A stretch of 64,000 nucleotides of DNA from Rhodanobacter sp. MP7CTX1 (GCF_014205795.1 NZ_JACHCN010000017.1:1-64000); one strand, 5' to 3'. Counted from the stretch's first letter, positions 19,493 to 29,549 are shown. Notes: generated by a model from the sequence alone, not told the origin. Made by a program: numbers and translations.

Positions 19493-21394
19493 TCAGCGCC
19501 GGGTTTCGGTCACCAGTCGCTCAACGAAGTCGGCCAGCGGCACGCTGCCCAGATCTTCACCTGAGCGGGTACGCACGGAAACAGTGCCAGTTTCTTTTTC
19601 GCGGTCACCGACCACCAGGAGATAGGGCACTTTCTGCAACGTGTGCTCGCGGATTTTATAGCCGACTTTTTCGTTGCGCAAATCCGATTGTACTCGGAAA
19701 CCTTTGTCGACAAGGGTTTGCGTTACTTGCTGGACATAATCCCCCTGCGCATCAGTGATATTGAGCACCACCGCCTGTACGGGGGCCAGCCAGGGCGGCA
19801 GCGCTCCGGCGTGGTGTTCGATCAGGATGCCGATGAAACGCTCCATCGAGCCCACGATGGCCCGGTGCAGCATCACCGGATGCAGTTTCTGGGAGTGTTC
19901 GTCCACATATTCGGCGCCCAGGCGCTCGGGCATCATGAAATCCACCTGCATGGTGCCGACCTGCCAGGCGCGGCCGATCGAGTCCTTCAGGTGATACTCG
20001 ATCTTCGGAGCGTAGAACGCGCCCTCACCCGGCAGCTCGGTCCATTCCACCCCTGCAGCACGCAACGCATTGCGCAGCATTTCCTCGGTGCGATCCCAGA
20101 ATTCATCGGAACCGATGCGCTTGTCCGGCCGCAGCGCGAGCTTGATCGCCACGTCGGTGAAACCGAAATCCGCGTAGACCTTCATGGCCTGCAGATGGAA
20201 GGCAGTGACTTCCCGTTCGACCTGTTCCGGCGTGCAAAAGATATGACCGTCGTCCTGGGTGAACGCGCGCACGCGCATGATGCCGTGCAGCGCACCGGAC
20301 GGCTCATTGCGATGGCAGCCACCGAATTCGCCGTAACGGATCGGCAGCTCGCGATAGCTGTGCAGACCGGTGTTGAACACCTGCACATGGCCAGGGCAAT
20401 TCATCGGCTTCAGCGCGTAGGTGTGCTTCTCCGACTCGGTGAAGAACATGTTCTCGGCGTAGTTGTCCCAATGCCCGGACTTCTTCCACAGCGACACGTC
20501 GAGCACCATCGGGCAGCGCACTTCCTGGTAGCCGCTGCGCTTGTATACGCCGCGCATGTACTGCTCCACGGCCTGCCAGATGGCCCAGCCGTTCGGGTGC
20601 CAGAACACCATGCCCGGGCTTTCTTCCTGCTGATGGAAGAGATCCAGCGCCTTGCCGATCTTGCGGTGATCGCGCTTCTCGGCCTCCTCCAGCTGGTTCA
20701 GGTAGGCCTTCAGATCCTTGTCGTTCAACCACGCGGTGCCATAGATGCGCGTGAGCATCGCGTTGTTGGAATCGCCGCGCCAGTAAGCGCCCGCCACCTT
20801 CATCAGCTTGAACGCGCGCAGCTTGCCGGTGTTCGGCACATGCGGGCCGCGGCACAGGTCGGTGAATTCGCCCTGCGAATACAGCGAAAGCGGCTCGTCG
20901 GACGGAATCGATTCGATGATCTCGGCCTTGTAGTTCTCGCCCATGCCGCGGAAGAACTGCACTGCCTCGTCGCGTGACTTCACGCTGCGCGTCACCGGCA
21001 ACTGTTCGGCGACGATCTTTTCCATCTCCGCCTCGATCTTCGGCAGATCATCAGGCGTGAACGGGCGCTCATAGGCGAAGTCGTAGAAGAAGCCGTTGTC
21101 GATCACCGGGCCAATCGTGACCTGCGCGCCCGGGTACAGCCGCTGTACGGCCTGCCCCATCAGATGCGCGGTGGAGTGACGAAGGATGTCCAGCGCTTCG
21201 GGACTCTTGTCAGTGACGATCTGCAGGCTGGCGTCGTGCTCGATCTGGAAACTGGCATCCACCAGCTGGCCATCGACCTTGCCGGCCAGAGTTGCCTTGG
21301 CAAGACCGGCGCCGATGGAGGCGGCCACTTCTTGCACGGAAACGGGATGATCGAACGGCCGCTTGCTGCCGTCGGGTAGCGTGATCTCAATCAT
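19493..21394 (-). CDS. thrS: Threonine-tRNA ligase
   Basis: The 633-aa class-II synthetase has an N-terminal TGS domain ([11 protein letters not shown]), an editing domain with the [10 protein letters not shown] zinc-type motif near residue 72, the catalytic core with [22 protein letters not shown] and the C-terminal anticodon domain. The Met at 21394 is preferred to one three codons earlier because AGAGA sits at proper distance. It begins 17 bases after a transcription terminator hairpin on the same strand and has its own promoter and a putative Thr leader peptide, so attenuation by charged tRNA-Thr is likely. Confidence 0.97.
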   Translation of the reverse strand: MIEITLPDGSKRPFDHPVSVQEVAASIGAGLAKATLAGKVDGQLVDASFQIEHDASLQIVTDKSPEALDILRHSTAHLMGQAVQRLYPGAQVTIGPVIDNGFFYDFAYERPFTPDDLPKIEAEMEKIVAEQLPVTRSVKSRDEAVQFFRGMGENYKAEIIESIPSDEPLSLYSQGEFTDLCRGPHVPNTGKLRAFKLMKVAGAYWRGDSNNAMLTRIYGTAWLNDKDLKAYLNQLEEAEKRDHRKIGKALDLFHQQEESPGMVFWHPNGWAIWQAVEQYMRGVYKRSGYQEVRCPMVLDVSLWKKSGHWDNYAENMFFTESEKHTYALKPMNCPGHVQVFNTGLHSYRELPIRYGEFGGCHRNEPSGALHGIMRVRAFTQDDGHIFCTPEQVEREVTAFHLQAMKVYADFGFTDVAIKLALRPDKRIGSDEFWDRTEEMLRNALRAAGVEWTELPGEGAFYAPKIEYHLKDSIGRAWQVGTMQVDFMMPERLGAEYVDEHSQKLHPVMLHRAIVGSMERFIGILIEHHAGALPPWLAPVQAVVLNITDAQGDYVQQVTQTLVDKGFRVQSDLRNEKVGYKIREHTLQKVPYLLVVGDREKETGTVSVRTRSGEDLGSVPLADFVERLVTETRR

Positions 21395-21410
21395 GAAAAC
21401 CATTCTCTGA

Positions 21411-21437
21411 AAAGCAAAAAAGGGCGTAACGCCCTTT
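21411..21437 (-). terminator. Candidate attenuator terminator upstream of thrS
   Basis: On the minus strand AAAGGGCG/CGCCCTTT forms an 8-bp stem with a 3-base loop followed by TTTGCTTTT, ending 17 bases before the thrS start. Its 5' arm (AAGGGCGT) can alternatively pair with ACGCCTT at 21450-21456, giving an antiterminator. Confidence 0.75.
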
Positions 21438-21464
21438 CTAGGAAACGCGAAGGCGTGGTGGATG

Positions 21465-21491
21465 TCAGCGCTGGAACCACGTAGTTGCCAT
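21465..21491 (-). CDS. Putative thrS leader peptide with Thr-Thr codons
   Basis: A short ORF encodes M-A-T-T-W-F-Q-R and stops. The two Thr codons (ACT ACG) lie at 21480-21485. A weak GAG element is 8 bases upstream. CGTGGT (21476-21481), which begins in the second Thr codon, pairs with ACCACG (21454-21459). A ribosome stalled on Thr codons would cover that arm and free the segment to form the antiterminator. The geometry is that of classical amino-acid attenuation; the peptide itself is a prediction. Confidence 0.5.
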   Translation of the reverse strand: MATTWFQR

Positions 21492-21549
21492 GTCGCACAC
21501 TCGGCCAGCGCGAAGCGCGGGCCACCTTCGTTTTATGGATAATGCCGAA

Positions 21550-21578
21550 ACGCTAGTTTAGCTGAAATCCGCTGTCAA
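21550..21578 (-). promoter_or_regulatory. Sigma-70 type promoter for thrS
   Basis: On the minus strand a perfect TTGACA (21578-21573) is followed after 17 bases by TAGCGT (21555-21550). Transcription would start near 21543, giving a leader of about 150 bases that contains the peptide and the terminator. Confidence 0.6.
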
Positions 21579-21599
21579 TCCTCGGCACCAAAGCCCTGC

Positions 21600-22049
21600 T
21601 CAGAACGGCTTGGCCAGCACCAGATAGATCACGCCCAGTAGCAGCAGCACCGGCAATTCGTTGATCCAGCGCAGCGCCCGCGACGACGGCAATGCATGGC
21701 CTGTAGCAAGGCCCTTGAGCAGGCGCCCAGCCCAGATGAAATAGACCAGCAACAGCGCCACCAGGGTCAACTTGGCGTCGATCCAGTGCATCGCGCCGGT
21801 CACGTTCGGCAACGTCGCGGGAAACACCCGCCAGCCCTGCCACAGGATCAGTCCGAACAGGAACGCGAGTCCGAACATGCTGTGCCCAAACTTGTACAAC
21901 CGCCGCCCCATCAGCTGCAGTCGCGCCTGCACCGCCGGCTCGTTCGCCGTCTCGGCCAGGTTCACCAGGATGCGCGGCAGATAGAACACTGTGGCCATCC
22001 AGGCGATGACAAACAGCATGTGAAAGGTCTTGATCAACAGGTAGGTCAT
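21600..22049 (-). CDS. hemJ: Protoporphyrinogen IX oxidase HemJ / CopD-family membrane protein
   Basis: The 149-aa integral membrane protein has four or five helices and the family's N-terminal LLIKTFHMLFVIAWMATVFYL block with a conserved His at position 10, plus LYKFGHSMFGLAF and a Lys in HWIDAKL. HemJ oxidises protoporphyrinogen IX to protoporphyrin IX late in haem synthesis and binds haem. Length is typical (about 140-150). It lies after glnD with 128 bp between, in which nothing was recognised. Confidence 0.88.
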   Translation of the reverse strand: MTYLLIKTFHMLFVIAWMATVFYLPRILVNLAETANEPAVQARLQLMGRRLYKFGHSMFGLAFLFGLILWQGWRVFPATLPNVTGAMHWIDAKLTLVALLLVYFIWAGRLLKGLATGHALPSSRALRWINELPVLLLLGVIYLVLAKPF

Positions 22050-22177
22050 GGCAACCGGCAGGTGGACACTGCAGCGCGCAGTGGACGCGATGATAGCGCC
22101 CGACCTGCTGGATCACGATGTGTCTGACGGAGTGGCGTACTACTGATCTGCAGCGTGCGAGGCCCTCGGAGAGTCGA

Positions 22178-24826
22178 TCAGTCCCGCACGGGCGCGATAC
22201 GCAGCAGCAATGCCTGCAACAAGCGCTCCTGCTGTGCGGCACCGAGCGGCGCGTTGTGGCGATCGGTCAACTGGAAAAAATCCTCGACACGCTCGCCAAA
22301 TGTCGCGATGCGTGCGTCGTGCACACGTACTTCGGTGTGCAGCATGACTTGCGCCACTGCGGCCAGTAGTCCTGGCCGATCGGTGCAGATCAGCGCCAGC
22401 TGCGTGCGGTCGCCAGCGGCGTGGAAACTGATCTGCGGCGGCATCTGGAAGTGCTTCTGATGCCGCGACATGCTGCGCTTGCCCGGCTCCACACCGGTGG
22501 ATTGCACCAGTGCACGCTGCAGACGCTGTTGCAGTTCCTGTGTGCGATCAGCACTGGCCGGCTGCTGACTATCCGCTTCCAGCAGCAGGAACGTATCCAG
22601 CGCCATGCCGGTCGGCGAGCTGAGGATGCGTGACTCCACCACCGAGAAGCGCAATCGATCCAGCATCGCGGTGATGGTGGCAAACAGGCCGTCGCGATCA
22701 GGCGTGTAAACAAACAACTCGGTACTGCCACGCACCGACAGCGGATGCGCCGCGACCATCGGCACGACACCTTGCGCGCGCAGGATCGCACCGGTCTGCC
22801 AGGCGATCTGCTCAGGTCGATGACGCAGGAAACTGAGCGTGGGGAAATCGGCCCACACGCGCAGGGCATCGGCTTCGGCGTAGCCTTCATTCATCAGCAG
22901 CGCCAACGCGTACTCGCTGCACTCACGCACACGCACACCGGCATCGCGCGGCAGTTCCACATCGCTGCGCAAGGCATAGCGGGTGGCTGTATACAAGTCG
23001 GACAGCAGTCGATCCTTCCATCCGTTCCATAGCCGCGGACTGGTTCCGATGATGTCGGCAATCGTCAGCATGTACAGCTGGCCCAGACGTTCGCGGTGTC
23101 CAACGAGTTCCGCAAAATGGTGCACCACATCCGGGTCGGTAATGTCCTGGCGCTGCGCGGTGGTGCTCATCAGCAGATGCCAGCGCACCAGCCAGGCGAC
23201 CCGCTCGATGTCGCTGGGGGGCAGGCCGAGTCGCGCACAGAACACGCGCGCATCTTCCTCGCCCAGCATCGAATGATCACCGCCGCGACCTTTCGCGATG
23301 TCGTGAAACAGTGCCGCCAACAGCAGCAACTCGGGCTTGGGTAATGTCGGCCAGATTTCGCAGCCCAGAGGAAATTCACGCTGCGCCGCCGGATCGGCAA
23401 AGCGCGCCATGTTGCGCAACACGCGCAAGGTATGTTCGTCCACCGTATAGACATGAAACAGGTCGTACTGCATGCGGCCGAATACCTTGCCGAACGCGGG
23501 CAAGATCGCCGCCAGCAGGCCGTGCCGATTCATCCGCCACAACGCTTCCACCGCCGGCGCTCCACGTCGAAGCAGTCGCAGAAAAGCCGCCAGGACGTCG
23601 GGGTCATGCGCCAGCGCATCGCCGTGCAAGGCCGTGGCCTGGTGGATGCGCCGCATGGTGTCGGCGCTGAAGCCCATCACGCCCGGCTGATCCAGCCGGG
23701 CGATGAAAATCTCCACCAGGGCAGCCGGCCGCTGCAGGAACAATTGCAGGTCACGCGCCGCCAGACGCTTGCCGTAACGCACGAAATCCGCGCCCACCGG
23801 CAACGCTTCGCCGGGCGGCTCGAGCATCTCCTCGAAGCGTTCGGCCACCTGCATGCCGAGTCGTTCGACCTGGCTCGCCGCACGGTAATAGCCCTGCATG
23901 AATTGCTCCACGCCGAGATTCTTCTCGTGTTCATCCTCGAAACCCAGGCGCGCGGCGAGGGCGCGCTGGTAGTCAAACAGTAGCCGCTCCTCGGCCCGCC
24001 CCGCCTCCAGATGCAAGGCATAGCGATAGCGGCGCAACGTGACTTCGGACTGTTCCAGCGCAGCCTGCTCGGCGGGTTCGAGCACCCCCTCGACCACCAT
24101 GCCAGCCAGGTCAGCCGCATGTGCCAAACGCCACCCCAGCCAGCGCAGCGAATCGAGCGTACGCAGTCCGCCGGGACCGTCCTTGAGGTTCGGCTCGAGG
24201 TTGTAGGCCGTGTCGTCGAAGCGGGCATGCCGTGCATTGCGCTCGGCCAGCCGTGCAGCCAGATACTCGCGCGGAGGCCACAGTTCGGGGTCATCGACGA
24301 TGGCGGCCAACCTGACGTCCATCGCCGAATCACCGGCTAGCCGGCGTGCATCCAGCAGACTGGTGAACACACTGGCGTCCTGTGCCGCCAACGCACGACA
24401 TTGCGTCGGGTCGCGCACGGCGTGACCCACCTTCAAACCGACATCCCACAGCGTGGCGAAGAACTGCTCCAGCGCGCGCAACCGGGCCGGCTGGGGCGCC
24501 TCCACCAAGGCCAGCAAATCCACATCCGAATACGGAAACAGCAGGCCACGACCGAAGCCACCGACCGCATACAGCGTCGTTCCGCTTACCTCGCCGAGGC
24601 AAGCCATCCACACATGCGCCACCACCCGCTCGACCGACTCGCCGCGCCGCCGAGCCAGCACGCTGGCATCGGCACCATCACGGAACGCGGTGGCAAGCAT
24701 GCGGTCGACGTCGCCCAGCAACTGGCGCAAGGCGCGGCGCGCCTCGACCGAAACACCGGAGCGTGGCACGGCCACCGGCAAGCGGGGCAGAGCTGGCAGC
24801 GGAACGGAACTGAGTGTCACCGACAT
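22178..24826 (-). CDS. glnD: Bifunctional uridylyltransferase/uridylyl-removing enzyme
   Basis: GlnD senses glutamine and uridylylates or de-uridylylates PII proteins to control nitrogen assimilation. The 882-aa protein shows the nucleotidyltransferase motif GGFGRGLLFPYSDVDLL (about 88-104), an HD-domain motif LLAALFHDIAKGRGGDHS (about 500-520) and two C-terminal ACT domains (near 680-720 and 790-880, VFTPDRDGLF-like and CTDRPGLLAAV). Domain order and length match E. coli GlnD (890). It sits beside map, the usual map-glnD pairing. Confidence 0.97.
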   Translation of the reverse strand: MSVTLSSVPLPALPRLPVAVPRSGVSVEARRALRQLLGDVDRMLATAFRDGADASVLARRRGESVERVVAHVWMACLGEVSGTTLYAVGGFGRGLLFPYSDVDLLALVEAPQPARLRALEQFFATLWDVGLKVGHAVRDPTQCRALAAQDASVFTSLLDARRLAGDSAMDVRLAAIVDDPELWPPREYLAARLAERNARHARFDDTAYNLEPNLKDGPGGLRTLDSLRWLGWRLAHAADLAGMVVEGVLEPAEQAALEQSEVTLRRYRYALHLEAGRAEERLLFDYQRALAARLGFEDEHEKNLGVEQFMQGYYRAASQVERLGMQVAERFEEMLEPPGEALPVGADFVRYGKRLAARDLQLFLQRPAALVEIFIARLDQPGVMGFSADTMRRIHQATALHGDALAHDPDVLAAFLRLLRRGAPAVEALWRMNRHGLLAAILPAFGKVFGRMQYDLFHVYTVDEHTLRVLRNMARFADPAAQREFPLGCEIWPTLPKPELLLLAALFHDIAKGRGGDHSMLGEEDARVFCARLGLPPSDIERVAWLVRWHLLMSTTAQRQDITDPDVVHHFAELVGHRERLGQLYMLTIADIIGTSPRLWNGWKDRLLSDLYTATRYALRSDVELPRDAGVRVRECSEYALALLMNEGYAEADALRVWADFPTLSFLRHRPEQIAWQTGAILRAQGVVPMVAAHPLSVRGSTELFVYTPDRDGLFATITAMLDRLRFSVVESRILSSPTGMALDTFLLLEADSQQPASADRTQELQQRLQRALVQSTGVEPGKRSMSRHQKHFQMPPQISFHAAGDRTQLALICTDRPGLLAAVAQVMLHTEVRVHDARIATFGERVEDFFQLTDRHNAPLGAAQQERLLQALLLRIAPVRD

Positions 24827-24858
24827 GCCAGACGAAGCTCCGAATGCGCCAGATTTCC

Positions 24859-24923
24859 CTGTAGGAGCGCACCCTGTGCGCGAATTTCCGCCAACCGATC
24901 GCGCACAGGGTGCGCTCCTACAG
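24859..24923. repeat. Inverted pair of GTAGGAGCGC palindromes between glnD and map
   Basis: Two 25-bp arms (24859-24883 and 24899-24923) are exact reverse complements around a 15-base loop. Each arm is itself a small palindrome with the GTAG start typical of REP elements in Xanthomonadales. A single diverged copy is at 8334-8359. Confidence 0.85.
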
Positions 24924-24938
24924 AGGTGTCACGTCAGC

Positions 24939-25703
24939 TCAGGCGTCCGGCCACGCCGTGAGTATCTCGTAACCATTGTCGGTTACCGCGATGGTGTGCT
25001 CCCACTGCGCGGACAACGAATGGTCCTTGGTCACCACCGTCCAGCCATCCGGCAGCTGCTTGGTTTGCGGCTTGCCGGCGTTGATCATCGGTTCGATGGT
25101 AAAGGTCATGCCTTTCTTCAGCTCCACCCCGGTGCCGGGTTTGCCGTAATGCAGCACCTGCGGCTCGTCGTGGTAGACCTTGCCGATACCGTGACCACAA
25201 TATTCCCTGACCACGCTGAAGCCGGCCGCCTCGGCATGCTGCTGGATCGCGTGACCGACATCGCCCAGCGTGGCACCCGGACGCACGGCCTTGATGCCGT
25301 GCATCATCGCCTCGAACGTGGTGTCGACCAGCCGTTTGGCCAGTACACCGGGCGTGCCGACGAAATACATGCGGCTGGTGTCGCCGTGCCAGCCGTCCTT
25401 GATCACGGTGACGTCCAGATTGACGATGTCGCCGTCCTTCAGCACCTTGCCGGGGCTGGGGATGCCGTGGCAGATCACGTGGTTGACCGAGCTGCACAGC
25501 GTCTTGGGAAAGCCGTGATAGCCGACATTGGCCGGAATCGCCTGCTGCACATTGACGATGTGCTCGTAAGCGAGCCGATCCAGCTCCTCGGTGGTAACGC
25601 CGGGCTTGACATGATCCTTGAGCATGGCCAGCACTTCGGCGGCCAGCTTGCCGGCAACGCGCATGCCTTGGAGGTCTTCCGGGGTTTTCAGGGTAATGGC
25701 CAT
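24939..25703 (-). CDS. map: Type I methionine aminopeptidase
   Basis: Map removes the initiator Met from nascent proteins. The ATG at 25703 (254 aa) follows an AGGCG site; a GTG two codons earlier is less likely. Metal ligands of the pita-bread fold are visible: the Asp in NLDVTVIKDGWHGDTSRMY, His in CGHGIGKVYHDEP, Glu in FTIEPMINAG and Glu in WEHTIAVT. It is divergent from rpsB across a 350-bp region, as in many gammaproteobacteria. Confidence 0.97.
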   Translation of the reverse strand: MAITLKTPEDLQGMRVAGKLAAEVLAMLKDHVKPGVTTEELDRLAYEHIVNVQQAIPANVGYHGFPKTLCSSVNHVICHGIPSPGKVLKDGDIVNLDVTVIKDGWHGDTSRMYFVGTPGVLAKRLVDTTFEAMMHGIKAVRPGATLGDVGHAIQQHAEAAGFSVVREYCGHGIGKVYHDEPQVLHYGKPGTGVELKKGMTFTIEPMINAGKPQTKQLPDGWTVVTKDHSLSAQWEHTIAVTDNGYEILTAWPDA

Positions 25704-25775
25704 GGTCACGCCTAAATGGATCTTGCCTAAATGGCGACAGCAACAGGGCTGTTCAATGTTGAATCAGCCCGCAAC

Positions 25776-25805
25776 TTGCCGCCTCGCCGGCGTACCGGCT
25801 ATAAT
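25776..25805 (+). promoter_or_regulatory. Promoter of rpsB-tsf
   Basis: TTGCCG (25776-25781) and a perfect TATAAT (25800-25805) are 18 bases apart. The promoter gives a leader of about 240 bases before rpsB. Confidence 0.65.
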
Positions 25806-25811
25806 TTCGGA

Positions 25812-26053
25812 GTTTTGCTGATCTGACACGACCATTCAAACGGTCGTCACAGCGCAAAGCGAACCGGGATTGTAACCGCCCCGCGGTACAACGCCCAACC
25901 AACGCCACACACGTATCGGCACCGCCTTCGGGGTGCTGCGACTCGCCCATCACGCAGTTCAATGACTGCACCGGGCAAGCCGCGGTCGAAGCCGGGGATG
26001 CGTGGAGGTCCCAACCCCCAGGCCTATAAAGGCCAATGCAAGGAGTTACACCC
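25812..26053 (+). promoter_or_regulatory. Long rpsB leader, candidate S2 autoregulatory region
   Basis: No gene lies in this 242-base leader. A CGACC/GGTCG hairpin occurs at about 25828-25845. Ribosomal protein S2 represses rpsB-tsf through its leader in gammaproteobacteria, so the long untranslated region is expected to be regulatory. The exact operator was not identified by eye. Confidence 0.4.
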
Positions 26054-26941
26054 ATGGCACAAGTCACCATGCGTCAGATGCTCGAAGCCGGCGTCCATTT
26101 CGGTCACCAGACCCGTTACTGGAACCCCAAGATGGCTCCGTACATCTTCGGCGCGCGCGGCAAGATCCACATCATCAATCTCGAAAAGACCCTGCCGCTG
26201 TTCACCGACGCGATGAATTTCCTGTCGGGTCTGGCGCAGAAGCGCGGCACCGTGCTGTTCGTCGGCACCAAGCGTTCGGCCCGTGAGCCGTTGGCCGAGG
26301 AAGCCGCACGCGCCGGCATGCCGTTCGTCACCTCGCGCTGGCTCGGCGGCATGCTGACCAACTTCCGCACCGTCAAGCAGTCCGTGTCGCGCCTGAAAGA
26401 GCTGGAAGCGGCCGAGACCGACGGCAGCTTCGAGAAGCTGGTCAAGCACGAAGTGCTGGCCCGTCGTCGCGAGCGCGACAAGCTGCAGGCCTCGCTGGGC
26501 GGCATCAAGGACATGAATCGCCTGCCTGACGCCTTGTTCGTGATCGATATCGGCCACGAAGACATCGCCGTGCAGGAAGCCAAGAAGCTTGGTATCCCGG
26601 TGATCGCCGTCGTCGACACCAACTACAACCCGGAACTGGTCGACTACGCCATCCCGGGCAATGACGACGCCATCCGCGCGATCCAGCTGTACGCCCGTGC
26701 CGCTGCCGACTCGATCCTCGAAGGCAAGGCTGCTGCGCCGGCTGCCGCCCAGGGCGACGCGAACGACTTCGTCGAACTGGACGAAGAAGGCAACCCGGTC
26801 GCCAAGGTCGACCGCAAGCCGGCACCGCCGCGCCGTGATGCCGCCCCCAAGAAGGGCGCCCCGCGCCGTGAAGGTGGTCGCGACGGTGGCCGTGATGGCG
26901 GCCGTGGCCCGCGCAATGACGGCGCGCCCGCAGCCAAGTAA
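26054..26941 (+). CDS. rpsB: 30S ribosomal protein S2
   Basis: The ATG at 26054 has AGGAG at 26041-26045. The core (about 1-235) is standard S2: [36 protein letters not shown] and [10 protein letters not shown]. The 295-aa protein exceeds E. coli S2 (241) by about 55 residues. This C-terminal tail has an acidic stretch ([10 protein letters not shown]) and then a basic Pro/Arg/Gly part with [12 protein letters not shown] repeats, an RGG-like disordered tail. First gene of rpsB-tsf; tsf follows after 65 bp. Confidence 0.98.
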   Translation: MAQVTMRQMLEAGVHFGHQTRYWNPKMAPYIFGARGKIHIINLEKTLPLFTDAMNFLSGLAQKRGTVLFVGTKRSAREPLAEEAARAGMPFVTSRWLGGMLTNFRTVKQSVSRLKELEAAETDGSFEKLVKHEVLARRRERDKLQASLGGIKDMNRLPDALFVIDIGHEDIAVQEAKKLGIPVIAVVDTNYNPELVDYAIPGNDDAIRAIQLYARAAADSILEGKAAAPAAAQGDANDFVELDEEGNPVAKVDRKPAPPRRDAAPKKGAPRREGGRDGGRDGGRGPRNDGAPAAK

Positions 26942-27006
26942 GTCATGACCGTGTCGCCGTGGTGGCTGAGCCGCCACGGCGTATCCAAAGCATTCAGAGG
27001 TTTACC

Positions 27007-27888
27007 ATGAGCAATATTTCCGCCCAACTGGTCAAGGAACTGCGCGAGCGGTCCGGCGCCGGCATGATGGAATGCAAGAAGGCCCTGGTCGAGAACAACG
27101 CCGACATCGAAATCGCGATGGAATGGCTGCGCAAGTCCGGCCTGGCCAAGGCTGACAAGAAGGCCAGCCGCGTTGCCGCCGAAGGCCGCATCGTTGCTGC
27201 CCAGACCACCGGCAAGGCCGTGCTGGTCGAGATCAACTGCGAGACCGACTTCGTCGCCAAGGACGCCAGCTTCCTGAAGTTCAGCGACGCCGTCGCCGAT
27301 ATCGCCCTGAACTCCGGCGTCACCGACGTGGCCGCACTGAAGGCCGCCGCCTACCCGGGCCACAGCAATGTCGAAGAAGCCGCCAAGACGCTGATCGCCA
27401 CGATCGGCGAGAAGATCGACGTGCGCCGCATGGCCCGCGTGGAAAATGCCGGCACCATCGGCAGCTATATCCATGGCGGCCGCATCGGCGTGCTGGTGGC
27501 GCTCAAGGGTGGTTCCGAGGAGCTGGCCAAGGGCATCGCGATGCACGTGGCAGCGATGAACCCGGCGCATATCCGCGCCGAGGACGTCCCCGCCGAATTC
27601 CTGGCCAAGGAAAAAGAAATCGCGCTGAGCCAGATGTCCGACAAGGAAAAGGCCAAGCCGGCCGAAATCCTCGAGAAGATCATCTCCGGCAAGGTCCACA
27701 AGATCGTGTCCGAAGTCACCCTGCTCGGTCAGCCCTACGTGCTCGACACCAATGTCACGGTGGCCGATGCACTGAAGAAGGAAGGCGCCGACGTCATCTC
27801 GGTGGCCCGTCTGGCCGTCGGCGAAGGCATCGAGAAAGTGGAAGAGGATTTCCACGCCGAAGTGATGAAGCAGGCTGGTCTGGCGTAA
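27007..27888 (+). CDS. tsf: Elongation factor Ts
   Basis: EF-Ts exchanges GDP for GTP on EF-Tu. The ATG at 27007 follows AGAGG and gives 293 aa (E. coli 283). The N-terminal UBA-like part contains [19 protein letters not shown] and the core has the conserved [10 protein letters not shown] segment. It is co-transcribed with rpsB and followed by a strong terminator. Confidence 0.98.
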   Translation: MSNISAQLVKELRERSGAGMMECKKALVENNADIEIAMEWLRKSGLAKADKKASRVAAEGRIVAAQTTGKAVLVEINCETDFVAKDASFLKFSDAVADIALNSGVTDVAALKAAAYPGHSNVEEAAKTLIATIGEKIDVRRMARVENAGTIGSYIHGGRIGVLVALKGGSEELAKGIAMHVAAMNPAHIRAEDVPAEFLAKEKEIALSQMSDKEKAKPAEILEKIISGKVHKIVSEVTLLGQPYVLDTNVTVADALKKEGADVISVARLAVGEGIEKVEEDFHAEVMKQAGLA

Positions 27889-27912
27889 AACGCCTCGTTC
27901 CGCTTGTTCCGG

Positions 27913-27940
27913 AAGGCCACGGGAAACCGTGGCCTTTTTC
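27913..27940 (+). terminator. Rho-independent terminator of rpsB-tsf
   Basis: The stem AAGGCCACGG/CCGTGGCCTT closes a short GAAA-type loop and runs directly into a T-run (TTTTTC). It is a textbook terminator 25 bp after the tsf stop. Confidence 0.93.
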
Positions 27941-27961
27941 GTTGGGGCTGTAGCGCGAAGG

Positions 27962-28082
27962 ACGAGTAGCCAGGGGCGAGGGACGAGTAGCGAGGGCGCG
28001 AAAACCGGATGGTGTTGCAATCGTGGGCTTACAAGCCGACTTGGGGTATGACATGTCGCCCTCGCTACTCGCCTCTCGTCCC
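27962..28082. repeat. Dispersed inverted repeat, family 2, between tsf and pyrH
   Basis: The unit GACGAGTAGC occurs at 27961-27970 and again within GGGACGAGTAGCGAGGGCG (27980-27998). The inverse GCCCTCGCTACTCG is at about 28058-28072. The family is shared with 16730-16812. It fills most of the 251-bp gap. Confidence 0.8.
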
Positions 28083-28139
28083 CCGCCCCCGCTCTCCGCT
28101 ACAATGCATCTGTTTTGCCACACACAATCCGGAGATTCC

Positions 28140-28862
28140 ATGAGCGACCAGCCTAAGTTCCACCGCATCATGCTCAAACTCTCCGGCGAGGCATTGATGG
28201 GTGAGGCCGACTATGGCATCGACCCGAAGGTGATCGGTCGGCTCGCCGACGAGATCATCGAGGTGCAGCGAGCCGGCATCCAGATCGGCGTGGTGATCGG
28301 CGGTGGCAATATCTTCCGCGGCGCCGGGCTTGCCGCTGCAGGGATGGATCGGGTCACCGGCGACCACATGGGCATGCTGGCCACGGTGATGAACGCCTTG
28401 GCGATGCAGGATGCGATCGAGAAACGCGGCGGCTTCGCCCGCGTGATGAGCGCCATTCAGATCCACGACGTGGCCGAGGATTTCATCCGCCGTCGCGCGA
28501 TCCGTCATATCGAAAAAGGTCGCATCGTGCTGTTTGCCGCCGGCATCGGCAACCCGTTCTTCACCACGGATTCCGCCGCAGCCCTGCGCGCGGTCGAAGT
28601 AGGTGCGGATCTGCTGCTGAAGGCGACCAAGGTCGATGGCATCTACACCGCTGACCCGACCAAGCACAGCGACGCAGTACGCTACGACCGACTGACCTAC
28701 GACGAAGTGATCGAGCGCAAGCTGGCGGTGATGGACACCGCCGCGATCGCCTTGTGCCGCGACGACCGTATGCCGATGCGCATCTACGACATGACTGTAC
28801 CTGGCAATCTGATGCGGATCATGCACGGCGAGCCGATCGGTACGCTGGTCTGCGCTGACTGA
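28140..28862 (+). CDS. pyrH: Uridylate kinase
   Basis: PyrH phosphorylates UMP to UDP. The ATG at 28140 follows GGAGATTCC; an in-frame extension upstream crosses the repeat and is not protein-like. The 240-aa protein has the amino-acid-kinase features [40 protein letters not shown] and [13 protein letters not shown]. It is followed by frr after 58 bp, the usual pyrH-frr order. Confidence 0.97.
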   Translation: MSDQPKFHRIMLKLSGEALMGEADYGIDPKVIGRLADEIIEVQRAGIQIGVVIGGGNIFRGAGLAAAGMDRVTGDHMGMLATVMNALAMQDAIEKRGGFARVMSAIQIHDVAEDFIRRRAIRHIEKGRIVLFAAGIGNPFFTTDSAAALRAVEVGADLLLKATKVDGIYTADPTKHSDAVRYDRLTYDEVIERKLAVMDTAAIALCRDDRMPMRIYDMTVPGNLMRIMHGEPIGTLVCAD

Positions 28863-28920
28863 AGCGCAGTCTCACTGCTATATAATTCTTTGTCTTGCCA
28901 GATTCACCGGGAAACTCCAC

Positions 28921-29478
28921 ATGCTCAACGACATCAAGAACGATGCCCAGACCCGCATGGGCAAGAGCATCGACTCACTCAAGCACGACCTGACGCGGAT
29001 CCGTACCGGCCGCGCCAGCACCTCGCTGGTGGACAACATCAAGGTGCCCTACTACGGCGCGGACATGCCGCTGACGCAGGTCGCCTCGGTATCGCTGGCC
29101 GACTCGCGCACGATCATCGTCACACCGTGGGAAAAGAACATGGTGGCGCCGATCGAGAAGGCCTTGATGGCCTCCGATCTCGGCATTACGCCGACCACCG
29201 CCGGCACCGTGATCCGCCTGAACATGCCGCCGCTCACCGAAGAGCGTCGCCGGGAACTGGCCAAGCACGTTGGTCATGAAGGCGAGAACGCGAAGATCGC
29301 GATCCGCAACGTGCGCCGCGATGTGTTGGGGCAGGTCAAGGATCTACTCAAGGAAAAGCTGATCACCGAAGACGAAGAACGCCGCGTCGACGACGAGATC
29401 CAGAAGCTCACCGATCGTGCGGTCAAGGATGTCGACGCGGTGGTGAAAGCGAAGGAAGAGGAGCTGATGGCCCTTTGA
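28921..29478 (+). CDS. frr: Ribosome recycling factor
   Basis: Frr splits post-termination ribosomes together with EF-G. The 185-aa length matches the family, with conserved RTGRAS, VTPWEKNMV, PPLTEERRRELAK and a C-terminal EDEERRVDDEIQKLTD helix. A TATAAT at 28881-28886 in the gap before it could give an internal promoter, but no -35 at normal spacing is clear. Confidence 0.98.
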   Translation: MLNDIKNDAQTRMGKSIDSLKHDLTRIRTGRASTSLVDNIKVPYYGADMPLTQVASVSLADSRTIIVTPWEKNMVAPIEKALMASDLGITPTTAGTVIRLNMPPLTEERRRELAKHVGHEGENAKIAIRNVRRDVLGQVKDLLKEKLITEDEERRVDDEIQKLTDRAVKDVDAVVKAKEEELMAL

Positions 29479-29549
29479 TGACGACGTCGGGAGCCACCGC
29501 CGCGCACCGTTCCGCGCCGCTCATCGTGGCGAACCCGCACGGCACGCTT

